Of a stretch of DNA of 64,000 nucleotides, positions 1 to 9,425 are shown piece after piece. A model generated the notes under the pieces. That model worked only from the letters and a program-made list of their open reading frames with translations. It had not been told where the DNA came from and did no database searches. The position numbers and the translations under genes were made by a program. The stretch spans positions 27,900,001 to 27,964,000 of the forward strand of contig JBHGNT010000002.1 of NCBI GenBank assembly GCA_043228905.1. Direction: 5' to 3'. The first letter of the stretch is position 1, and each line of letters begins with the position of its first letter. This stretch comes from Azolla caroliniana. Its lineage: Eukaryota > Polypodiophyta.

Positions 1-630
1 TCTCGGCAAAAATGGGGAGAGACCGAAAAAAGAAAGCTTCTCCGACATACCTGAAGTAGAAGGAGGCAGAGGTGCGAGGTCGAGGAAGATAAGCAGCTAC
101 TCGGATCTGCGATCTCGCAAGCAGATCGCCATGACGGAACACGCACAGAGAGAGAGAGAGAGAGAGAGAGGACCTGCAATATGAAGAAGAAGGAGATGGA
201 GGAAATAAGCGATAAAGAATTAAATGAAAACATGTACATACATACACACATACATCAACATGCATGCATGCATGTACATACATATTATGAAGTGTTGTTA
301 TTATGTATGTATGTATGTATGTATGTATGTGTTCAACTAGAGAGAGAGAGAGAGAGTACAATGGCATGTTTCTCATGTGGCTTGGATTGACTCACGTGAT
401 GTTGGAGTTCTAGTAAGTCTGTGTGTGTGTGTCATTTAGGCATTGTTCTCTTCTCTGTGTATGTTGTCATTCTTGAACTTTCATGTCCTTTCCTTGGTGA
501 GTACCTTTGCTCTATGATAGTGTAAAGTATCTCGATCCTTTTGTGAATGAATACCTACTACTTTCAAGGTGGTGATCCCACCAAATCCCCCCCCCCCCCA
601 TTGATGATGCTCAAAGTTGCGATACAATAG
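1..630. other. Left-edge spacer, possible minus-strand leader
   Basis: No convincing coding region. On the minus strand, about 1-170 is CT-rich and contains a good splice donor (CAG|GTATGT, near 48-58), so it could be the 5' leader exon of a gene running off the left edge; this is weak. The rest holds a (GA)n tract near 150-170, (CATA)n/(TATG)n stretches near 238-330, a second (GA)n near 340-356 and a run of 13 C at 587-599. Confidence 0.3.
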
Positions 631-1070
631 CCCCAATGGCTTTAGCGATGGCCATTCAAAGCTCGTTTGTGTGTGTCATTGTCTTTGACCGTTATTGAGA
701 TCCTCAACATTGTAGTATGGCACAAGAGAGTAGAGATATAACAACCCCAATGGCTTTAGCGATGGCCATTCAAAGCCCGTTTGTGTGTGTCATTGTCTTT
801 GACCATTATTGAGATCCTCAACATTGCAGTATGGCACGAGAGAGTAGAGATATAACAACCCCAATGGCTTTAGCGATGGCCATTCAAAGCCCGTTTGTGT
901 GTGTCATTGTCTTTGACCGTTATTGAGATCCTCAACATTGCAGTATGGCACAAGAGAGTAGAGATATAACAACCCCAATGGCTTTAGCGATGGCCATTCA
1001 AAGCCCGTTTGTGTGTGGCGTTGTCCTTGACCATTATCGAGATCCTCAACACTTATAGTATGGCACAAGG
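631..1070. repeat. 114-bp tandem repeat, four copies
   Basis: The block beginning CCCCAATGGCTTTAGCGATG recurs at 631, 745, 859 and 973, an exact 114-bp period. Copies differ by only a few substitutions, and the last one decays near 1060. Each unit contains a GTGTGTGT tract and a TTGAGATCCTCAACA-like palindrome. No open frame runs through it. Confidence 0.92.
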
Positions 1071-2379
1071 GTTTTTGTTATTGTCACACTACTTTTTATG
1101 AGGGAGGGAGAGACGGAGATGGAGAGAGAGGTTGTCATAGTATGAACCATACGTGCATTCACATTCGAGCATGGTAAACACCCTTGAAGTATGGTAAATA
1201 CCATATTTTTGTATTCATTATTTACTACAAGGTAAAACTTTTTTAAGGTAAAAAAGTGAGAAATTCTTTTTAAAACGTCCCAAAAAACATTTGCCTCAAC
1301 ATTTGACCTATAAAGCTAGTAGGAAAGACTTTCACACATGGTGTGTGTGGAATTGAGTAGTGTCCGTCGTTTTTTGGGATCTTTACTATTTAATGTTGTG
1401 ATTGAGATGACACATTTTTATTACGAGAGGAATGTTTGTGATTAGTGTAGTAGATTGACAATGAATTGAAAGCAAGCTTTAAATATAGCAACAATAGATC
1501 ATTGTATCAAATTGTGATACTCGAACACCTAAACTTTTCAAAAGCAAAATATACATACATAGTTAACAAATCTCCTCTCTTCTCCCCCACATTGAAGCGA
1601 TTGTAAGCTAAGATGCATGGAAGCTTGTACCAAACAAAAGGGATAGTTCCTAACATGTATCAAGAAGTATTCTTGTTTCCTCGTTTGGAGAAGTTGGTTA
1701 TATAGTTTGGTGAAGGTATGCAATGTATAATAACCAAAACATTTGCCTCAATATATATTCTCTATCAATATTGCAAGAAAACCTCAATAATGGAGGAATC
1801 TATTGGTGCATCACGATGCAAATGTAATGCATCCAAGAAAGCAAATAATCTATTTATATATCGAATCTAATTGGAACCCAAGAATTTTCTTTTTTGCATA
1901 TTTTGAACCCTTGCACTTGCTTCTCGTGAGATTCTAGGAAGTTGTCATGAAGGGCATTTTTAACCATAAGCATGTAAAGATAGATTTTAGTATTACTGAG
2001 AGACGTGGGAGGTCAAATATGATAGATGGAAAGTCTAAGAGACTATTATCAAAAGAGATTGTCTATTCTAAACCCCTATTGCCCAAAGTTAACGTGAAAA
2101 CATCATAAATGAGAAAATTCCCAACACAAGATTGGAAGATCCAAAAAACTATCTCCGGCCTTTGGCTTGGGTAGTTTATAAAGCCCCTATAGGAAATGAG
2201 CAATACTTCGATCGAGATCAATAAAGGGGGGCAAATTAGTGCGGTGATGGGTCGAGACCCTACCCCATCTTGTGACTCATCAATGATCATGTAGACATAC
2301 ATACATACACGGTACACCCACACACACACATACATACACACACACACACATACACACACATACATTATTACATACACAC
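1071..2379. other. Intergenic spacer, no gene seen
   Basis: AT-rich sequence without a supported gene. It ends in a (CA)n/(CATA)n microsatellite (about 2295-2379) that forms the left flank of the MULE insertion. The matching microsatellite resumes to the right of the element at 8902. Confidence 0.6.
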
Positions 2380-2520
2380 CGACGTGTCTATTATGACACA
2401 AATCATAAAGAGGCCTGGTGAGGGAATCGCGGCCACAGACGGTGCAGGTCGCTCAAAGAAGGCGCGTGTGATCTGCACCGTCCGATTTGGATGAGGAAGA
2501 AGGCGCAAAAAAAAAGCTGC
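2380..2520 (+). repeat. MULE left terminal inverted repeat
   Basis: Inverted match to 8761-8901. It is best over the 53 nt at 2400-2452 (one mismatch), continues through a shared CTGCACCGTC block near 2470, and ends at an A-run (2507-2515) that mirrors the T-run at the right end. Confidence 0.9.
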
Positions 2521-2524
2521 GCAG

Positions 2525-2915
2525 GCGGTCGCCCAACCCTGTCAGAGGTCTCCCAACCGTTTTTTTTTTAAATTTTTGGTTGATTTGGTCACCCAACCAA
2601 CTCAAAAAAAAAAGCAGGTCACCCAACTGTTTATTTTTAAATAGGTTGGGTGACCTGTTTAACCAGGTTGGGAGACTCCTTTAGAGTTTATATTGAGTTG
2701 GTCACCCAACCAACTCAATAAAAGAAGCAGGTCACCCAACTGTTGATTTTTAAAACAGTTGGGCGACCTATTTATCCAGGTTGGGAGACTCCTTTAGAGT
2801 TTATATTGAGTTGGTCACCCAACCAACTCAATAAAAGAAGCAGGTCACCCAACTGTTGATTTTTAAAACAGTTGGGAGACCTGTTTATCCAGGTTGGGAG
2901 ACTCCTTTAGGGATG
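2525..2915. repeat. MULE left subterminal repeats (GGTCACCCAACC units)
   Basis: Three copies of a ~113-bp unit with GGTCACCCAACCAACTCAA at about 2587, 2700 and 2813. Each unit contains both GGTCACCCAAC and its inverse GTTGGGNGACC, so the array is full of short inverted pairs. The same word recurs near the right end (8518-8760) and once at 5870-5900. Such subterminal words in DNA transposons are often transposase binding sites; that role is inferred here. Confidence 0.85.
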
Positions 2916-2916
2916 T

Positions 2917-2925
2917 CTATAAAAG
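2917..2925 (+). promoter_or_regulatory. Candidate TATA box of the MULE ULP1 gene
   Basis: CTATAAAAG lies just inside the subterminal repeats and about 670 bp upstream of the inferred ATG at 3597. A donor-like CAG|GTATGC at 3079/3080 and an acceptor-like TAG directly before the ATG suggest a leader intron of about 517 bp. Sequence inspection only. Confidence 0.45.
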
Positions 2926-3148
2926 CCCTAAACCTGTCATAATCTGTCATTTTTTCAAACAAGATTGACAGGTTGGGTTTGCCGGGAAAGAGGTGGGAGC
3001 TCCTCCATCACAAATCGTCTGTGGCTGCACAAATCGATCTCCTCCATCACAAATCGATCTCCTCCATCACTATTCCCAGGTATGCTCCTTGTTATTATAT
3101 CTTCCACAATGTTATATTCATCGCTTCTTAATAATAATGAAAACAAGC

Positions 3149-3292
3149 AAGATTGTATGGACCATATTGATGCATAGACATGTTTAAGCTTTAGGGTTTA
3201 GAGTCACTATAGACAAGAAGATTGTATGGACCATATTGATGCATAGACATGTTTAAGCTTTAGGGTTTAGAGTCACTATAGACAAGAAGATA
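3149..3292. repeat. 69-bp tandem duplication in the MULE leader region
   Basis: The block starting GATTGTATGGACCATATTGA occurs at 3151 and again at 3220 with near identity, a 69-bp period. It lies inside the proposed leader intron and has no coding role. Confidence 0.85.
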
Positions 3293-3596
3293 AGCGAACC
3301 ATAAGTGAAGTATAATAGGATCTAATAGGCAAGGCTTTGTTGATTTCCAGCCACTCTAATCCCAGCCAGTATCTTGAAGGCATAATCTAGAAGAGGATGT
3401 AACCACTCTTATCCACACTATAGGTGAGGCCTATCAAACTTATTATGATCTTGCGTTCACTAGATTTGCTTGCTTAAACTTGATTTAATCATCTATATTT
3501 TGATTGTTGGTTTTAATGATTTGCTTGCTTAAACTTGATATTTTGTGTGTTTGAGTACTAAAATCAAAAAATGTTTGATTACTTGAATGGTGGTAG

Positions 3597-5598
3597 ATGA
3601 CTTCCAACTCCAAGTACAAAGATTGGTGGGATTTCGATAACAGTGATATATATCCAACTCAAGAGAGGTATGTCACGAACCAATCTCCCCCAAGAATGGT
3701 TTAGGGTTTGATGCATGTATGTTGACTCGTGATTTGTTAAAGGGTCTTCGTTAGAAGACATTGGCGAAGTCGAGGAGCCGACATGTGTACGAGTGGGGAC
3801 AAAATGGACCAAGATGCTCCTCCAAATGGTATGTGGATTTGGTGTCGTTGCAATATCTCAATCTTTATGCCAATCTTTATGTCAATCTTAAATATGTAAC
3901 ACAGGTGCAGAAGGAACAGTTGCTCCTCGTCCCGACTTGTTGTATAAGGTTGGAAGAGATGCAAATGGGAACAAGGCTCGTGCATGTATCTACACTGAGT
4001 TTTGCCGCCTCTCGCCAAGGTGGTATCGGAAAAAAAGTGACATGGAGTCACATTTACGCAGAGAACATGCAATAGACGTAGTCCTACCACGAGGGATGCG
4101 TATAGAGGAGGAGGAGGGTATTCCGGGGGCATGCTTTAACAGTTATGAGCGTCAAAGATCACTCAAAAGATTCATGGACCCGGAAATCAAGTACTACAGA
4201 AATCGACAAAAATATATCCGAAAGTTGAAGGTTAGGGTTGTTTCGAAATACAACTCTATTCCTGCTGAACTCCGTCTTGACACACAGGCAGAGTTCGTGG
4301 CACGATTTATGGACAAAGAGATGACTATATACGACTCCAATAAGGATGAGCGTTTGGAGATGTTGACGAAGAAGATAGCAGCTGGTTTGGATTCTTATGT
4401 AAGTATGAGTGAGGATTTCATTTCAGATTGTTGGAGGGTTTATTGGCAAAATTCAGATAATAAGATGTGTCTTATTGTGGTGAAACAGTGTAAAAAGGCG
4501 GGGATATCCACCCAACCGCAGGGTGTGTCCACGGATGTGGATGAGAGTCAAAACCCATCTGAGGGTGGTGTGTCCACTCCACCGAGACGGAGACGACCGA
4601 AAATGCCAATCCGACGGAAGGAGGTCGAGTCAAACACTGATGTTGTTTCCCTAACATCAGATTCAGATGACGCTGCATCGGATGTGGCCATAGTTCAAAT
4701 TCAACATGGCAAGGGCATAAGGTTATGGATTCAAACCCCAAATAAACACTTTTCCAGGTAGGGTTTAATTGAAATATAAACTAGTATCTTACTAATTGAC
4801 ATGGAGTGTGATTTACCTACTCAAAACTACATATTTCCATGCATTTAGGTACCAGCTAACTTGCCCACGTCTCGATATGGCCCTTGATGTTACCGAGTCA
4901 GATCTTGAGACCATATGCAAGAGCCGTGAAATGGCATCGACATGGACTATGACCTTATTCACGTTGTGGATGGAATACTCATTGCCACTCGAGGTGACAG
5001 AACGCTTCACCATCGTCGACCCACTATGGGTGCAGCTACACCAGCAGGCAATGAAGGAGCAAGACATCCTTAAGAAAGTTGCGCAATGTGAGATTACGTT
5101 CATTCCGATCGTGCTTGATGGGCATTGGAACTTGTGGTTCACCATGCGACAACAAGCTTCTAAGCTAACTAGCAAAGTAGTCTTCTGCGATCCATTGAAC
5201 AGACCAGCAACAGACAACATGCGGAGAATGGCAGAGTTGGCGATTCGGACAATTTCATCTGAACCGTCAGACCACACCATTGTGCCCAATGGTCGACATC
5301 AGGTACTGCACATCCCAACACAGCCAAATTGTTGGGATTGTGGCTTTTATGTGATGAAGACTATCCAAATGTTGGTGAGGGAGTTCTTACAAGGATGGAT
5401 ATCTTCGACTTTTGTAAGTGTAATTGCAATTCCTTGTTCATGTGGATTGTGTATAGATGTGTTCTTATACATATTTGGTTACAGGGCACAGAGATGTGGT
5501 TCACCAAACGCGAAGTGGATTCACTTCGGATTCATGTGGACGAGTGGGCACGATCGGTATTAGGATTTGCACCTGCGACCGGTGGCTCCATATTGTAA
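3597..5598 (+). CDS. MULE-borne ULP1-like cysteine protease (C48 family)
   Basis: Five exons are proposed: 3597-3667, 3755-3828, 3905-4757, 4849-5413 and 5485-5598. All junctions are GT-AG and in phase, giving 558 residues. The N-terminal half has a C-x5-C...H-x4-H finger (Cys near 75 and 81, His near 97-102) that could bind DNA, then an acidic Ser/Thr-rich linker. The C-terminal half is a ULP1/SENP-type peptidase with the expected order: His425 in GHWNLW, Asp447 in FCDPLN, Gln491 and Cys497 in QPNCWDCGFYV. Family members remove SUMO or SUMO-like proteins. Which substrate this copy uses, and why MULEs carry such genes, is not known. All catalytic residues are present and no stop interrupts the spliced frame, unlike the neighbouring transposase. 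The exon 5 boundary and start codon are the least certain points. Confidence 0.85.
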
Positions 5599-6059
5599 AT
5601 TTTGGGAATGTTGTTTTCAGCACAGATTTGGCTATAGAGCTGATGTTGTAACTATATTTTGGAATCCCCAAAAATTTTGTATAGTGAGAATCGACTCATT
5701 GTATATCGCGATTACTTATTAATGGAAATGTTGTTTACAACAATTATTTATCTCAATCTGAATGTATTTATCTCAATCTGAATATTGTGGATGATCTGAA
5801 TGTATGGTTTTAAACCAATCGCAAGTTGTGGTATTGCCCAAACCTTTTAAAATTAATTATCTTTTGTTTTGGTCACCCAACCAGGTCGCCCAACCTGTTA
5901 TGTAAACGGCCAGAAAAACGGTCATCTTAACATGTAAATTAATCACATTCTCTGTCACTTTAAACCATTCTCTGTCATTTTAATCATAGCTCATTGCATC
6001 TCCAATATCTGTCTTATAATCACATTCTGCGTCTTAATCACATTCTTATTTTGCACAAT
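5599..6059. other. MULE internal spacer
   Basis: AT-rich 3' flank of the ULP1 gene. It contains one isolated copy of the element's subterminal word (GGTCACCCAACC followed by GGTCGCCCAACC, about 5870-5898). No coding region seen. Confidence 0.6.
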
Positions 6060-6396
6060 CTCTAAAAGCTAATCAGGATTAGTTATATTCTTAATCAGTT
6101 ATAATCAGATTAGTTAGATTCTTAATCAGATTAGGGGGATTCTTAATCAAATTAGTTAGATTCTTAATCATCTTAGTTAGATTCTTAATAAGTTATAATC
6201 AGATTTTGTAGATTCTTAATAAGATTAGTTAGATTCTTAATCAGATTAGGGGGATTCTTAATCAGATTAGTTAGATTCTTAATCATCTTAGTTAGATTCT
6301 TAATCATATTAGGGGGATTCTTAATCAGTTATAATCAGATTAGTTAGATTCTTATAACCAGATTAGTTAGATTCTTAATCAGATTAGTTAGATTCA
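6060..6396. repeat. ~20-bp AT-rich tandem repeat upstream of the transposase
   Basis: About fifteen degenerate copies of a unit close to TTAGTTAGATTCTTAATCAG, some with GGGGGATT in place of GTTAGATT. The array ends six bases before the ATG at 6403, so it occupies the position of the transposase promoter and leader. Confidence 0.85.
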
Positions 6397-6402
6397 TTCG
6401 AG

Positions 6403-8186
6403 ATGAATCCCAACGAAATAGATTTAATCACGTCCTTGTATGATTCTGAGGATGGTTATGCATCACCATACTCCGCAACCATCGACGATGACTTGGATTC
6501 GTCTACATCCGAAGACTATGAGTCGGCTTCATCCGAAGAAGAGGCGGAGGAGGTTGATCCCACGTTTAAAACAACTCTTGGGCAATCGACTCCACGTTTA
6601 AAACAAACCAATTTGGCTTGCCATTATATGCAGCTGTGGCTCCAAATGCCATGGGAGTTGGTATCCCATTATGGTACATGATATGTAGTTCTGATAAGGG
6701 GTCTAACCATGAGCAAGTAGCTTTAGAAACTTGCTTGAGAGTCATATTTGCACGGATGCCCAATGTGAGGCCAAATGCCATAGTCATCGATAAAAGTTGG
6801 ACATCGTATAATGCCATAAGTAATGTGGTTGCAACAGACCGATTATCTTGGATAGTTACAAATGGGCAAAGGTCGCAAACACATTGTCGACTTTTGTTGT
6901 GTCACTTCCATGCAAAAAAAGCATGGTTGGACAACTTGTTGCCAAAGGTAAGTGCAAGTGAGAGAAACCACCTTTATAATCGGATGTGCCAACTCATGCA
7001 ATGCATTACGGAATCCACATTCAATGCCCAATGTGAGGACTTAAAGGTAGAATATGCAAACAAGCCAGGTGTTTGGCAATATATAGAAGGAGGATGGTGT
7101 GGCTTGACATGTGTGTGGAGGAAACTGTGGCCCAAATTTGGTAGAATGTTCAACTACGGACATGTTGACACTACCAATCTTGTGGAGAGACATTGGCAGT
7201 TTATCAAATATACTGCCTTAAGAGGGAGGATAAACCGATCAATTACCGATCTTGTGCATGTTTTAATCGGGGACAGTCAAACTGGCACTTGCATCGGGGG
7301 TACTGTTATTGAATGGTACAAGCAACGACAAGAAATATGTAAGAGTGGTAGATTTGCACCACGTGCAAATTGTAGGGATCAAACAACTAGACTTAAAGAG
7401 GCCGAAAGGCTACTAGAGAGGTATGAAACTAATAATGCGACAATGCATATTGTGGACGAGCCTCGATATTGGTTTAAAATATTGAGCTTGACAAAACCGG
7501 ATGTATGGTATAATGTATCGCTCCAATGTTCATATTGTGATTGCCACGACCCTGCGAGTAAATGTAAGCATATACTTGGCATCAGGATGATTATTGAGAG
7601 GCACATGCCACATCTATGTGGGTCATTGCCTTTTATAGATCATGCAACCTATATGCGCAATGACCATTTCACAGAGACGGAAATGGAGACAGAGGTAGAA
7701 CCAGTCGAGGAGACAAACCCTATAACATCACGAGTGGAGGAATGTTTGTCGAAATTACAAACGCTTGAGGGGGCTATTCAATGTTTTAAGCAAGGGTTAC
7801 AATCCCTCGACTGTGCAGCAATTTTGGCATGTATGGAGTCCATTCAAGAAACAAGTGAGACATTGGTGTATCACACAGGTGCACCGAAACCAACTAACGA
7901 AGAAGACCGTGGATCCATAGGGCGTAAGCAAGCAATTGGTGCAAAAAGGGGAGCATCAATCAACATTTCACAAGATCTTATTGGCAGCTCCCCAAACACT
8001 TCCAAGGCACACACAGGAAAAATGCAAAGAGGCGCAAGTCGAGCTAGGAGGCGGTTGCCAATATGTGCGACAGATAAAATGCGATGCTTGCATTGCGATG
8101 CCTTGACCTTTAGATCAAGGGACTCAAATGTTGATTGTTGCAAGAATTGTGGTCGCATCTTGCCATCATCTCCGGATGAGCCATAA
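6403..8186 (+). pseudogene. MULE transposase, frameshifted, N-terminal region missing
   Basis: The ATG at 6403 opens an acidic leader rich in Asp, Glu and Ser. The catalytic domain is in another frame, from the Asp codon at 6588 (motif DSTFKTNQFG) to the stop at 8186. The two frames cannot be joined by splicing: a TAA lies at 6567 and no AG follows before 6588. Two near-identical ~20-bp blocks (6556 and 6588, 32 bp apart) both encode D-x-T-F-K-T, so a 32-bp duplication explains the frame change. The rest is well preserved: second Asp in VIDKSW (6789), a CHFHAKKAW motif, a SWIM zinc finger CDCHDPASKCKH (about 7535-7572), a coiled C-terminal part and a terminal CxxC...CxxC ribbon (about 8090-8150). 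The usual N-terminal DNA-binding region of MULE transposases is not seen. Probably inactive as encoded. Confidence 0.85.
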
Positions 8187-8190
8187 ATGT

Positions 8191-8472
8191 TTGGTAACTT
8201 TCAACTTTTATGTTTTGCCAGGATTATTTGTTTTAACAGAAGTATGGTAAAGATCGCCGGTTTTAAGTAATTTAAGGTTGAATTTTGTGACTATTTGATA
8301 TGTTATTGTAAGTTTACATTCTTCGTTTTATGTTTTAAATGTTTTTTAACTTTCAACTTTTATGTTTTAATATGATTATTTGTTTTAACATAAGTATGGT
8401 AAAGATCGTCGGTTTTAAGTATTTTAAGGTTGAATTTTGTGACTATTTGATATGTTATTGTAAGTTTTAAGG
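8191..8472. repeat. 152-bp tandem duplication after the transposase stop
   Basis: The block beginning AACTTTCAACTTTTATGTTTT occurs at about 8196 and 8348 and runs for about 130 bp to TATGTTATTGTAAGTTT. A few substitutions separate the two copies. They form the 3' flank of the transposase inside the MULE. Confidence 0.8.
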
Positions 8473-8517
8473 GTAATTAACAAGCTTATTTGAAGATTTT
8501 GGTTGGAATGATACATT

Positions 8518-8760
8518 TGGTTGGGCGACCTGCAACGGTTGGGAGACCAATCGGTTGGGCAACCTGTAACTGTCAGGGTTGGGTGACCTAAAACGGTTGG
8601 GCAACTTGCAACAGTCATAGTTGGGTGACCAATTTCGGTTGGGCGACCAACGACTCAGAGTTGGGTGACCTCTGACAGGGTTGGGTGACCATCGACTCAG
8701 AGTTGGGTGACCTCTGACAGGGTTGGGTGACCATCGACTCAGAGTTGGGCGACCTCTGAC
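8518..8760. repeat. MULE right subterminal repeats
   Basis: At least ten copies of GTTGGG(C/T)GACC, many preceded by CAGAG or ACTCAGA and alternating with CTGACAG. Here most copies share one orientation, while the left array mixes both. Confidence 0.85.
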
Positions 8761-8901
8761 AACTTTTTTTTTCGCGCGCTCTTCCTTATCGAAATCTGAC
8801 GGTGCAGATCGCACGCACCTTCCTCTAGGCGACCTGCACCGTCTGTGGCCGCGATTCCCTCACCAGCCCTCTTTATGATTTGGTGCAGGATAGCAACGAG
8901 C
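8761..8901 (-). repeat. MULE right terminal inverted repeat
   Basis: Inverse of 2380-2520. The inner part is a T-run followed by CGCGCGCTCTTCC; the outer part contains the 53-nt core at 8829-8881. Confidence 0.9.
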
Positions 8902-8935
8902 CATACACACACACACACACACACACATACACACA

Positions 8936-8966
<31 letters not shown>

Positions 8967-9000
8967 GTCAGGAGAGAGAGAGAGAGAGAGAGAGATGATG
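8902..9000. repeat. (CA)n/(CATA)n/(GA)n microsatellite
   Basis: A compound microsatellite of CA, CATA and GA units. It is the right half of the microsatellite that the MULE appears to have split, the left half ending at 2379. Confidence 0.9.
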
Positions 9001-9425
9001 GAATTTGTAGGGGGAAGAGAAGGAGAAATTTGAAACCCAGGAGGGCTATTTCCTCTGTAGCTCAAAAACAACTTAAAAAACAAAGCTTTTGCTCAGGGAA
9101 AAGAAATAAGAACGGAACAGAGATGAAAGCAAAGGAACATGGAAGCCAAACAGAGAAAGCAATTGGGGAAGACACAAATATGAAGAAAATGAAGGTGACG
9201 ATGAAAGATGAAGATGTGAAAAAATGTTCTTCATACTGTTTTCTGTAGAAACTTTTTTAAAAACGAATCTTAGAGAGATGGAAGAAGAAGAAGAGAGACT
9301 AATTCGTTCATCTTTGATCTATTTTTATTTTATCTACAAGAGTATACGTGAAACTTTAGAGAAATGATAAAAGGAGATAAAATTTTATTGGAATCCGTAC
9401 ATTTTTACTCTGATTTTCTCCTACA

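Larger units (their letters stand above)
2380..8901. mobile_element. Mutator-like DNA transposon (MULE) carrying a ULP1 gene
   Basis: A 6.5-kb element with long terminal inverted repeats: 2380-2520 pairs with 8761-8901. The core 2400-2452 against 8829-8881 differs at only one of 53 positions, while the outermost 20 nt are about 55% alike. Immediately outside both ends lies the same 9-bp word CATACACAC (2371-2379 and 8902-8910), the duplication length typical of Mutator elements. Because the target is a CA/CATA microsatellite, the direct repeat is suggestive rather than proof. Inside are a ULP1-type protease gene (3597-5598), a frameshifted MULE transposase (6403-8186) and subterminal arrays of a GTTGGG(C/T)GACC word. 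ULP-bearing MULEs are known in angiosperms (Kaonashi type in Arabidopsis), so the architecture fits an established class. Confidence 0.9.

Noticed and set aside
8845-9248. Plus-strand frames starting near the MULE right end
   Set aside because: Built on CA, CATA and GA microsatellite; Lys-rich tail has no family features.
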